From CAIWMF01 sp964402065 (GTDB taxonomy: Bacteria > Verrucomicrobiota > Verrucomicrobiia > Chthoniobacterales > UBA6821), in assembly GCA_964402065.1 (NCBI GenBank), contig CAYOAN010000002.1, forward strand, positions 186,001 to 250,000: a stretch of DNA of 64,000 nt. Direction: 5' to 3'. The notes under the pieces are model-generated. The model was not told the DNA's origin, did not search any database, and worked only from the letters and a program-made list of their open reading frames with translations. How positions within the stretch are numbered: the first letter of the stretch is position 1; every line of letters starts with the position of its first letter. A program made the translations under genes and the position numbers. Positions 51,859 through 59,840 of the stretch are shown one piece after another.

Positions 51859-52182
51859 ATGACTTCATTAATTCTTTTCATCACGACCTTTTCGGATGAG
51901 GAGCAAGCTGCTGCGGTGATTCGTCAACTACTAGAAGAGCGATTGATAGCTTGCGGAACGATGATGCCTAAAGCGAAATCGATTTATTCATGGCAAGGAA
52001 CAATTGAAGAAAATAACGAGGTTGTCGTTTTTATAAAAACAACACTGTCTTTACAAGCAGTCTGCATGAAGCGTTTGCAAGAATTGCATCCTTATGAAGT
52101 TCCGGAAATTTTGGGCTTTTCTCCAAATATTGCAAATGAGTCTTACGCTGCTTGGATAAAAAATTTTACCTGTAACCTGTAG
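51859..52182 (+). CDS. cutA: divalent-ion tolerance protein CutA
   Basis: 107 aa, CutA1 family: FITTFSDEEQAAAVIRQLLE, ERLIACGTMMPKAKSIYSWQ, EENNEVVVFIKT, HPYEVPEILGF, YAAWI. Small trimeric protein related to PII folds; copper tolerance was the original link but its role is debated. The last codons and the stop (TGT AAC CTG TAG) are encoded by the heptad array that leads into ruvB. Confidence 0.94.
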   Translation: MTSLILFITTFSDEEQAAAVIRQLLEERLIACGTMMPKAKSIYSWQGTIEENNEVVVFIKTTLSLQAVCMKRLQELHPYEVPEILGFSPNIANESYAAWIKNFTCNL

Positions 52183-52202
52183 GCCGTAGCTTGTAGTCTT
52201 TT
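52168..52202 (+). repeat. heptad array spanning the cutA stop and the ruvB leader
   Basis: Five 7-nt units: ACCTGTA, ACCTGTA, GGCCGTA, GCTTGTA, GTCTTTT. It encodes the last four codons and the stop codon of cutA, and ends 3 nt before the ruvB ATG (52206). Confidence 0.75.
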
Positions 52203-52205
52203 TTC

Positions 52206-53207
52206 ATGACGCCAGAGACATTTTCGAACTCCCCTGATTCTTCCGCTGCGATGTTGGATATCTCGCTGAGACCCTCGTTTTTTCAGGAATTTACGGGGCA
52301 GCCAAGAGCTTTAGAACGGTTGCAATTGCTAGTAGAGGCAGCACTTCAGCGAGGCGAGCCTTTACAGCACGTCTTGCTCAGCGGCCCTCCTGGTCTAGGA
52401 AAGACAACTCTTGCGCATATTTTAGGGCACGCTATGGGAGCTGAGGTCAAAACCACAAGTGGTCCTGCTATTGAAAAAGCCGGAGATCTTGCCGGTTTGC
52501 TTACTACTATGCCGCAAGGAGGAATCTTATTTATCGATGAAATTCATCGATTGCAGCCAGTCATTGAAGAATATCTGTATCCAGCGATGGAAGATTTTTG
52601 CGTCGATATTATGATTGATCAAGGCCCCAACGCACGTAGCGTGCGCCTCAACTTAGCTCGCTTTACTCTCATTGGCGCCACAACACGGGCCGGTATGATT
52701 AGCTCTCCCTTGCGTTCTCGCTTTGGCATGAATTGTCGTCTTGATTATTATCAAGCAGAGGAGTTGCAAAAAATTGTACAACGAACGGCAAAACTTCTTG
52801 ATGTTACTATTGATGAGGGTGGGAGCTTAGAAGTTGCACGACGTTCTCGAGGGACACCTCGTATTGCCAACAATCTTTTACGATGGGTGCGCGATTATGC
52901 CCAAGTGCGCACGCAAGGCGTGATTAACAAAGAATCAGCAGCAGCTGCTCTTGCAATGTTAGAAATTGATGAGGAAGGCTTCGATGAAATGGATCAACGC
53001 ATTTTGGAGGGCATCATTTATAAGTTTGGAGGAGGTCCGGTAGGTCTTCATTCTTTAGCTGTTGCTGTTGGTGAGGAGCCTGGAACCTTAGAGGAAGTTC
53101 ATGAGCCCTATCTCATCATGCAAGGATATCTTCAAAGAACTCCTCAGGGACGTGTTGCTACAGCAAAAGTTTATCGGAAACTCGGATTACCAATGCCGAA
53201 AAAATAA
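52206..53207 (+). CDS. ruvB: Holliday junction branch-migration helicase RuvB
   Basis: 333 aa. RuvB drives branch migration with RuvA at Holliday junctions. LRPSFFQEFTGQPRALERL, Walker A LSGPPGLGKTTLAHI, Walker B LFIDEIHRLQP, sensor 1 LIGATTRAGMISSPLRSRFG, arginine finger region, and the C-terminal winged helix (GGGPVGLHSLAVAVGEE, YLQRTPQGRVAT). No ruvA or ruvC in view. Followed after 2 bp by the yyaL-like gene. Confidence 0.97.
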   Translation: MTPETFSNSPDSSAAMLDISLRPSFFQEFTGQPRALERLQLLVEAALQRGEPLQHVLLSGPPGLGKTTLAHILGHAMGAEVKTTSGPAIEKAGDLAGLLTTMPQGGILFIDEIHRLQPVIEEYLYPAMEDFCVDIMIDQGPNARSVRLNLARFTLIGATTRAGMISSPLRSRFGMNCRLDYYQAEELQKIVQRTAKLLDVTIDEGGSLEVARRSRGTPRIANNLLRWVRDYAQVRTQGVINKESAAAALAMLEIDEEGFDEMDQRILEGIIYKFGGGPVGLHSLAVAVGEEPGTLEEVHEPYLIMQGYLQRTPQGRVATAKVYRKLGLPMPKK

Positions 53208-53209
53208 GC

Positions 53210-55087
53210 ATGAATCGCTTATCTAATAGTTCCTCTCCCTATTTACTGCAGCATGCTTCTAACCCTGTTGATTGGTATCCTTGGGGCGAAGAGGCTTTTC
53301 AACGAGCACGTGCAGAGGCAAAGCCTATTTTTCTTTCGATTGGCTATTCAACATGTCACTGGTGTCACGTAATGGCGCACGAGTCTTTTGAAAATGAAAA
53401 AATTGCTGCGTTGTTGAACCAACATTTTATCTGTATCAAAGTCGACCGTGAAGAACGTCCCGATGTTGATCGGCTCTATATGACTTATGTGCAAGCATTG
53501 ACCGGGAGTGGTGGCTGGCCAATGAGCGTCTGGTTAACACCAGCACTAACACCTTTTTTTGGCGGCACTTACTTTCCACCAGAAGATCGCTATGGACGTG
53601 TTGGCTTTCCTTCCGTTTTATTGCAACTGAGTCAACTGTGGCGAGAAAATCGTGGGCGATTACAGCAAGAAGCTGAACGTGCGATGAAGGCGCTACAACA
53701 CCTTGCTTCACGTAATCAAAAACAACTCATTATAAAAAAAGAAAATATTCTCCATGATGCTTGCGAAGAATGGGTGCAAAGTTTTGACAGAGTATGGGGT
53801 GGTTTTGGAAGAGCGCCAAAGTTTCCAAGGCCTTCTGTCCTACTTTTTTTAATGCGTTATGCAGCAATAGTTCCTTTAATTGAATCAAAGAAAATTCAAG
53901 AGATGGTAAAATTGACGCTTCAAAAAATGGCGATGGGTGGCTTGCAAGACCACCTTGGAGGAGGGTTCCATCGTTATTCAGTAGACCAAATTTGGCAGGT
54001 GCCACATTTTGAAAAAATGCTTTATGATCAAGCTCAATTGGTCACGGCTTATTTAGAGGCTGGTAAAATGACGGAAGAAAAATTTTTTTTCCAAGTTGCT
54101 CGAGACACTCTTGACTATGTGATCCGTGATTTGAAATCTCCAGCAGGTGGCTTCTATGCTGCTGAAGATGCTGATAGTAAGGATGAGAGTGGTATAAAAA
54201 AAGAGGGTTCTTTTTATGTTTGGAGTATCGAAGAGCTGGGGCAGGTCCTAACTCCTGAAGAAGCTAAACTCATTATCAATTACTATCGTTTAAGTTCAGG
54301 AGGAAATATTTCCGAAGAATATGACCCTCATCAAGAGTTAACAGGGAAAAATATTTTGATGAGGTGGGGGGAGGACTGTCATGTTGATAACGAGACGATT
54401 AAAACAATTAAGGAAAAACTTTTTGAAGTACGACTAAAGCGTCATCGTCCTCATCGTGATGAAAAGATTGTGACTGCTTGGAATGGTCTCATGATTTCTG
54501 GGTTTGCAAAAGCAGGTAACGCTTTGAAGGACTCGCGTTATCTTGATGTTGCAAGGAAAGCAATCTTGTTCATCAAAGAGCATCTTTATCACGATCAATG
54601 CGGCTTGCTCCTTCGTAGTTGGTGTGATGGAAAAATTGTAGCAGAAGGATTTGCTGAAGATTACGCTAACTTAATTCAAGGACTTCTCGATTTTTATGAA
54701 GCAACGTTAGAAAAAAAGTGGCTGAAATGGGCCGAGGAGCTTCAAGAAAAAATGAATGAACTTTTTTGGGATAAAGAACAAGGTGGTTATTTCAGTAGTG
54801 CAGCAGGTGATCCACATCTCCTCGTTCGCATGAAAGAAGATTATGATGGGGCAGAGCCAGCTGCTAATTCGGTGGCTGCTTCAAATTTGCTCCGCTTTTC
54901 TCGGTATTCGAACACTTGCTTGGAAAATACAGCGATGATGGCTGAACAAATTTTTCAGATAATGGGTACGACATTTTATGAGACGCCAACAGCCGTTCCT
55001 CAATTATTGGAGGCGCTTTGCAAGTCGCTTCAATTTTCTTTCGAAGAACGAATTTGCAAAGATGATGCATGTGCCATTGCAGACTGA
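53210..55087 (+). CDS. thioredoxin-domain protein of the YyaL/DUF255 family
   Basis: 625 aa. The N-terminal thioredoxin-like domain has the family signature SNSSSPYLLQHASNPVDWYP and STCHWCHVMAHESFENE (CxxC near residue 48), then VDREERPDVDRLYM and GTYFPPEDRYG. The rest is an alpha/alpha-barrel related to N-acylglucosamine epimerase-like folds (PHFEKMLYDQAQL, KIVTAWNGLMISG, FAEDYANLIQGL). Related to spermatogenesis-associated protein 20; biochemical role unknown. It starts 2 bp after ruvB, so it is translationally linked. Confidence 0.93.
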   Translation: MNRLSNSSSPYLLQHASNPVDWYPWGEEAFQRARAEAKPIFLSIGYSTCHWCHVMAHESFENEKIAALLNQHFICIKVDREERPDVDRLYMTYVQALTGSGGWPMSVWLTPALTPFFGGTYFPPEDRYGRVGFPSVLLQLSQLWRENRGRLQQEAERAMKALQHLASRNQKQLIIKKENILHDACEEWVQSFDRVWGGFGRAPKFPRPSVLLFLMRYAAIVPLIESKKIQEMVKLTLQKMAMGGLQDHLGGGFHRYSVDQIWQVPHFEKMLYDQAQLVTAYLEAGKMTEEKFFFQVARDTLDYVIRDLKSPAGGFYAAEDADSKDESGIKKEGSFYVWSIEELGQVLTPEEAKLIINYYRLSSGGNISEEYDPHQELTGKNILMRWGEDCHVDNETIKTIKEKLFEVRLKRHRPHRDEKIVTAWNGLMISGFAKAGNALKDSRYLDVARKAILFIKEHLYHDQCGLLLRSWCDGKIVAEGFAEDYANLIQGLLDFYEATLEKKWLKWAEELQEKMNELFWDKEQGGYFSSAAGDPHLLVRMKEDYDGAEPAANSVAASNLLRFSRYSNTCLENTAMMAEQIFQIMGTTFYETPTAVPQLLEALCKSLQFSFEERICKDDACAIAD

Positions 55088-55408
55088 ATTGTTCTATTGA
55101 CAAGAGCTGACCTCAAATTCATTACTATCCGAAGTAATATTGGCTGTTCACGTGTGTGAGCTATGTCTTTGCTAAAAACGGAGCTAACTTATTTCAAGAC
55201 TAAAGAAATACTATTGCGTGTCATTCTTACAGGCGCTGGGGTTCAGAAAGCAATCTGATCTAGCGAGAGGTGTAATCAAATTTAAATTTTAAAAACAGAT
55301 CATGGAAAATTTGTTTTTATAAAAGTTAACATGAATAAAATTTATTGCCTGCCTGCTCACTGCTACAAAAATGAGAGTGTTCATGAATATTCCAAGCATC
55401 TGGATAGA
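55088..55408. other. intergenic region of about 320 bp
   Basis: AT-rich, no open frame with a recognisable product. An in-frame ATG at 55331 for the next gene would add 26 residues ahead of its signal peptide and is not preferred. I see no repeat family copy here. Confidence 0.5.
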
Positions 55409-56269
55409 ATGAAAAAAAATTCTTTTGTGAGGAGGTGCTTTCCTCTCTTGTGCTCGGCTCTTCTCTTGTTGGGAGTTGATCGCTCTCTTATAGCAGGACA
55501 AGTCACCATGCCGCTACGGCCTCACGTTACAGATTTAAAATTAAATTTGAATCGTGTGCTAGAGATTCACCTTAATAATAGTGAGGAAGAGGTACGTTCT
55601 GCTGCTTTATTACAGGGGTTAGAGCGAACACTAACCGCTTTGCAGCCGAGTTTAATTATGGGTTTTTCGGAGGTGACGGAGGAAACTCCTTTGTCAGCAT
55701 CACAAGTAGCACTCTTTCTTGAAATTCAAAAAAAAGTTCTCGCGACAAATCCTCGCTGTAAATTTTCTGTGACGCTGCATGCTAGTAATTACCTTGCGGC
55801 AGCAGCGTTGCTTGCTAAGCTTCAAGAGATCACGGTAAAGTTAAAGCCTGATATTATTAATATGGCTCTTTCGCCTAACAATGAAGTGGTTGCTCCTGCA
55901 GCCTTAGCTCGTGGCATTGAGTATGCACATCTTCATGGAGAATTAGTCACCTATGAAGGCCCTGCCAATATGATTCCAGATGGAGTGGATGGGTTTGTAA
56001 TGAAGGGAATTAATGGGGAAATACGACGAGACGAAATTAATAATTTTAAAGCAAAACATCACCTCCCTGTTATTGTTCAATGTGTCATGACTCTGCGAGG
56101 CAAAGAAACTGATCCTAGATACGTAATGACACATCTTGCAGAGCAACAGGCCTCCCTTGGGTATCATTTTGCGTATCCGTTACAACTAACTTCGTCAGAA
56201 AAACTAAATAAAAATAAAGATGCTTCCTCGCTGGTAATGTTGAGGGCGTTAATGACGAGGTATAATTAG
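55409..56269 (+). CDS. secreted hypothetical protein, possible barrel-like enzyme
   Basis: 286 aa from ATG 55409. Signal peptide with basic start and hydrophobic core (CFPLLCSALLLLGVDRSLIA), cleaved near AG-QV. The mature part alternates strands and helices in a repeating way (PSLIMGFSEVTEETPLSASQ, CKFSVTLHASNYLAAAALLA, PDIINMALSPNNE, DGVDGFVMKGINGE, LPVIVQCVMTLRG), which resembles an (alpha/beta)8 barrel such as a glycoside-hydrolase-like fold. No catalytic motif stands out. Its stop TAG overlaps the left end of the family C copy. Confidence 0.6.
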   Translation: MKKNSFVRRCFPLLCSALLLLGVDRSLIAGQVTMPLRPHVTDLKLNLNRVLEIHLNNSEEEVRSAALLQGLERTLTALQPSLIMGFSEVTEETPLSASQVALFLEIQKKVLATNPRCKFSVTLHASNYLAAAALLAKLQEITVKLKPDIINMALSPNNEVVAPAALARGIEYAHLHGELVTYEGPANMIPDGVDGFVMKGINGEIRRDEINNFKAKHHLPVIVQCVMTLRGKETDPRYVMTHLAEQQASLGYHFAYPLQLTSSEKLNKNKDASSLVMLRALMTRYN

Positions 56270-56385
56270 AGTTTGTCCAAATGCTATTGCTGAAGCGTAG
56301 GACTGCGTCACTCCGGTGCTTGAAGTCGAGATATACCCTGTATTTCTGGGCTCCTCATTCCTTGCCCTACATCCCCAAGCAGCGC
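56266..56385. mobile_element. family C element, diverged copy 3
   Basis: Begins TTAGAG in the stop codon of the preceding gene. It shares ACTGCGTCACTCCGGTGCTTG, GAGATATACC and GGGCTCCTCATTCCTTG with copy 1. The right end is not clear and may be lost. Confidence 0.55.
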
Positions 56386-56488
56386 AGTTGAAGTAGACGC
56401 TTGAGTTTTTATAGCGACACTATTTTTCAGCTTGAGTTTTTATATTTTTATTTTGTGAACTTCAAATCCTCTTCCAATCTCATTTAAG

Positions 56489-56911
56489 CTATGTTTTGGC
56501 AGAGTCTAATGAGGCTGTAGGTTGTACCATTAAGTCGCCAACTTTTTCCCAATTTTGTTCAGGAAAGAATGGGACTTTTGATTGATGAAGGCGTAGTTTT
56601 CGCGTGCCACTGAGAGAAATCCAATAGTGGGCATAATCCATAGAGATTAATTTTTTATTTTGAGTGTCATACTGCTTGCGAAGATCAAGAAGGTGCCATC
56701 CTTCATTTGAATTGCCTTCGATTTGGCGCCATTTTTTATCTCCGATTTCCCAGCCAGCATCAAGCATGGTGGGCGTTGATACAATGAGCTGGCCGATCCA
56801 CTCATTCTCTTCTCGGTAGACTTTAATCAAAGATCCTTCAAATTTGTCGCCAACACGTTCCCAGATGCCTTCAAGTTCGTAAGCTGTTTGTGGATTTCTA
56901 ATGCCAAGCAT
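56489..56911 (-). CDS. small hypothetical protein
   Basis: 140 aa, no signal peptide, rich in Trp (ELEGIWERVGDKFEGSLIKV, EIGDKKWRQIEG, YAHYWISLSGTRKLRL). The alternating pattern suggests a small beta-barrel, perhaps lipocalin-like, but I recognise no family. It is divergent from the chaperone-like gene, with 50 bp between the starts, so the two may share a control region. Confidence 0.5.
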   Translation of the reverse strand: MLGIRNPQTAYELEGIWERVGDKFEGSLIKVYREENEWIGQLIVSTPTMLDAGWEIGDKKWRQIEGNSNEGWHLLDLRKQYDTQNKKLISMDYAHYWISLSGTRKLRLHQSKVPFFPEQNWEKVGDLMVQPTASLDSAKT

Positions 56912-56961
56912 AAGTGAAATTTTAGCGTGTATTTTTAAACAGAAAATATTAAAATCGGCGG

Positions 56962-57933
56962 ATGAATCCGCAAGAGAGATTCTTTCAACTTCTTGAAGAG
57001 ATAGCTTACTTCTATGGTGTTTCTTCTGCCCTTGATCAAATTAAAAAAGAAACTCTTTCTTCCTCTGAGGTTTGGAGGGCATGGCTAGAGTTTGACCTCC
57101 AAGAGGGAAGGAAAATAAAAGTTCAATTGCAAGGGGAGTTCATTAAAGAATGGAATGTGTTACGGCTTTGGATGACTTTTGAAAACCTTAACGTTGGCCC
57201 CGTTTGGACAGCTCATCGTGAGTTTTTAGAGGCACTTCTTCTTTGTAGAGTTTTTCCAGAAACCATTTTTCCTGTAGTTCCTGTTTTGTTGCCTGGTGAT
57301 AAGACTGAATGGCAGGCTTTGTTTCCAATGGAGGCAGAATTGGAGGTTTCTAAAAAAGCTATTCTTGCTGTAGTTGAAGGGGCTATCTCGTTTTATGAAG
57401 GAGCCGCTCAGTTAACGCGTGATCTTGGATTTAGAAAAGAACTGACCATTCATCTGCGTACATTTGCTTGCTCAACTGGACTGGCCTGGACCTTAGGGGC
57501 GTGGGAACGTCAAAAATTACGGCACGTGAATGCCTCACATGCAGTGGAGACTTATTCTCCTGAAGGGCACTACTACCGCCTACTGCCAGCCACGGAACAG
57601 GCTGCGGGGATGATTGCTATTAATCTTGGAAATTTGACAGACTTTGTTGGAAGCGAGAATCTTCTTCCATATTTGCTCAAGGCTAATGCGATTACTTTTC
57701 TGCGTGATAATTATTACGTTGGGATTGATGACCGTGAGGGATTTTTGCTCATGGCACTTCTTCCTCCTGCAGAGGAATATGAAACCAAACTACTCGTTGC
57801 AGCTTTATTACAACGTGCGGTGGCCGTAAGGAAATTTTTCAATGCAATAACAAATGAGCTGGAAGCAGTCCGGATTCAAGAGACATTTAAAAAACAAAAT
57901 ATTTCTGACGTGGAACAACTCATCTTATCTTAA
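56962..57933 (+). CDS. tandem CesT-like type III secretion chaperone candidate
   Basis: 323 aa, acidic, soluble. It appears to hold two class I chaperone (CesT/SycE) folds in a row. Residues about 1-155 open with an N-terminal helix (RFFQLLEEIAYFYGV), strands (RAWLEFDLQEGRKIKVQLQG) and a long final helix (AILAVVEGAISFYEGAAQL). Residues about 165-323 contain the characteristic end LLPYLLKANAITFLRDNY, YVGIDDREGFLLMALLP and a final helix LLVAALLQRAVAVRKFF. This L-L-x-x-N, D-x-x-G, L-P, helix order is what I know from CesT-family proteins. Those are normally 130-160 aa and dimerise, so a fused pair is unusual. It ends 11 bp before the patatin gene, as chaperones do before their effector. Confidence 0.65.
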   Translation: MNPQERFFQLLEEIAYFYGVSSALDQIKKETLSSSEVWRAWLEFDLQEGRKIKVQLQGEFIKEWNVLRLWMTFENLNVGPVWTAHREFLEALLLCRVFPETIFPVVPVLLPGDKTEWQALFPMEAELEVSKKAILAVVEGAISFYEGAAQLTRDLGFRKELTIHLRTFACSTGLAWTLGAWERQKLRHVNASHAVETYSPEGHYYRLLPATEQAAGMIAINLGNLTDFVGSENLLPYLLKANAITFLRDNYYVGIDDREGFLLMALLPPAEEYETKLLVAALLQRAVAVRKFFNAITNELEAVRIQETFKKQNISDVEQLILS

Positions 57934-57944
57934 AATTTTTTCTC

Positions 57945-59834
57945 ATGAGTAATAGTATTCCATCAGTTAGCCCGACTCCTTCGTGGGAAAGAATCAAAGA
58001 GACCGCTCTTAAAAATGAAAATCTTAATGCTGATATTAGAGTAGGAGATACAACGATTGAGGTGAATGCCCCAAGTATCTGGCAGAGATGTAGGGTGATG
58101 CTGGGGTTTGAAAAGGCTCCTGTTTATGCGGGTCGGGAGGAGACGGTAGAAAATTTGAGAGAGCAATTCGGCCTCGACTTTTCACAAAAACTAAATGCCT
58201 TAATCAAGGAAACGCAACTACAGCGTGACTCAGAAGAATATGGCAAATTAGTGGATAGTGCGATGCAGTCATTTGGTGACATTACTCAAAAACTCACAAC
58301 AACGATCACAACTTCTACTGCTTCCACGAGCCAAGCAATTCAAGAGGCTCATCATGGAGCCCTCACTTCTCTCGCATGGCTGAGGCAGCAATTCGCAAAA
58401 CCACAAATGACGCCGCAGTTTTGTAAAACAAGTGATGGTAAATGGTCTGTCTTGCAACCAGCCCCTCATCTAGAAAATTTTGTGCTTTCCGGTGGTGGTG
58501 TGAAAGGAGCTGGTTATGTTGGTTGGTTTAAAGCGGCAGAGCAATTTGGAGCGTTAAAGAATCTCAAACGTATCGCTGGGAGCTCTGCTGGAGCCATGAC
58601 GGCAGCTTTGATTGCTTCAGGTATGAATGCTCAAGATTTGGAGGAGGCAAGTAAGCGCACAAATTTTTGGAGTGTTCTTACAGGAACTTCTAACGATCCA
58701 GTTATTAAAACTGCGACAAAACTAGAAACAAAAGGGTGGTTATCTTATTTTAGCTTTTCAGGCACCTACGCGGTAGACCGGCTCAACCAAGAGATGATTG
58801 GTTCAGTAAAAAAATATTTTAAGCCATTCAAAACAAAAGAAAAATTTGAAGAAAGCCTTCAAGGCCAGAAGGAGCTTAGCACAGAGGACGTTGAGTCACT
58901 TGTTAGTTTATATCAAAAAGTAGTTCCACCAGCACCACATTGGCTTTTTGGCTCTCTGTTTCAAAAGAAGCAAGAGACCTACATGCTAACATTTAAAGAT
59001 CTTGCGACATTAGCCAAAGTTGATCCTCGATTTAAAGAGCTCACAATTACTGGGTATGATAAGGATAAGCAAAAAGAAATATACTTTAATGCTCAAACAG
59101 AACCAGCCTTACCCATTGCTGAGGCTGTTCGTGGTTCTATGGCACTTCCTGTTGTTTTTGCTCCAGCCTACGTTGATGATGATAAAATTATCGATGGGGG
59201 TGTTGGCTCTAATATCCCAGCCGAAGTTTTTAAAAAATTCCCACAAGAAAAAACAGTAGTTCTGGAGTTTGAAAATGATGGTCGTTTTAATCAAACTGTT
59301 TATCAGCCCAAAGAGCCCAAGAGCGCTGTAGAACCTATTGAACAAGAGGAAGAACAACTGGAGGAAGTCATAGCAGGAAATCCTAATTTGGAAAGAGACG
59401 CTCAGCAAGATCAACAAAAACTCTATGATGCTGGACCTAATGCTAGCATGGTTGGAAACGGAGATCTTGAAATTGGAAGTTTTACAGCTAGTTCAGAACG
59501 GATTCATCGAGCTCAGTATCAAGCTGAGATTCGTACAGAGGAGGGTTTTTCTTTACGACAAAATCAGGCAGTTGATCATCTCTTCAATTCACTTGAAGAT
59601 GCAATGAAGACGATGAGCATAGCAGAATTAAACAATATCATTAAAGACCACAATTGCCTTATGTCGCAAGAGGACTCTAATATGCAACGCTCAACGCCTG
59701 TTGCTGCTCTCCCTATTGCCACAGAGAGTCGTAGCACACTTCCCCGCACTCTTTCTCAAGAAGATTATACTGCCATTGTTCAAGCTGCAGAAAGAGAGCG
59801 TGTCAGCCGCACGCAGTCCGAGCTTCCGCTCTAA
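57945..59834 (+). CDS. patatin-like phospholipase, candidate type III effector (ExoU-like architecture)
   Basis: 629 aa, no Sec signal. The N terminus is Ser/Pro/Asn-rich (MSNSIPSVSPTPSWERI), as in type III effectors. A helical region follows to about residue 175. The patatin domain has all catalytic elements: oxyanion loop LSGGGVKGAGYVGW (about 182), nucleophile GSSAGAMTAAL (Ser about 213), LPIAEAVRGSMALPVVFAP and DGGVGSNIP (catalytic Asp about 417). A C-terminal region of about 190 residues follows, partly charged and Gln-rich (EPIEQEEEQLEEV) and partly helical. Patatin effectors hydrolyse host phospholipids and some need a host cofactor. The upstream chaperone-like gene supports secretion. 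It converges on the helicase gene with a 6-bp gap. Confidence 0.8.
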   Translation: MSNSIPSVSPTPSWERIKETALKNENLNADIRVGDTTIEVNAPSIWQRCRVMLGFEKAPVYAGREETVENLREQFGLDFSQKLNALIKETQLQRDSEEYGKLVDSAMQSFGDITQKLTTTITTSTASTSQAIQEAHHGALTSLAWLRQQFAKPQMTPQFCKTSDGKWSVLQPAPHLENFVLSGGGVKGAGYVGWFKAAEQFGALKNLKRIAGSSAGAMTAALIASGMNAQDLEEASKRTNFWSVLTGTSNDPVIKTATKLETKGWLSYFSFSGTYAVDRLNQEMIGSVKKYFKPFKTKEKFEESLQGQKELSTEDVESLVSLYQKVVPPAPHWLFGSLFQKKQETYMLTFKDLATLAKVDPRFKELTITGYDKDKQKEIYFNAQTEPALPIAEAVRGSMALPVVFAPAYVDDDKIIDGGVGSNIPAEVFKKFPQEKTVVLEFENDGRFNQTVYQPKEPKSAVEPIEQEEEQLEEVIAGNPNLERDAQQDQQKLYDAGPNASMVGNGDLEIGSFTASSERIHRAQYQAEIRTEEGFSLRQNQAVDHLFNSLEDAMKTMSIAELNNIIKDHNCLMSQEDSNMQRSTPVAALPIATESRSTLPRTLSQEDYTAIVQAAERERVSRTQSELPL

Positions 59835-59840
59835 CTTTAT

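Noticed and set aside
17185..52202. CRISPR array interpretation of the short tandem repeats
   Set aside because: Units are 7-9 nt with no spacers, arrays are only 3-5 units long, and no cas genes are present.
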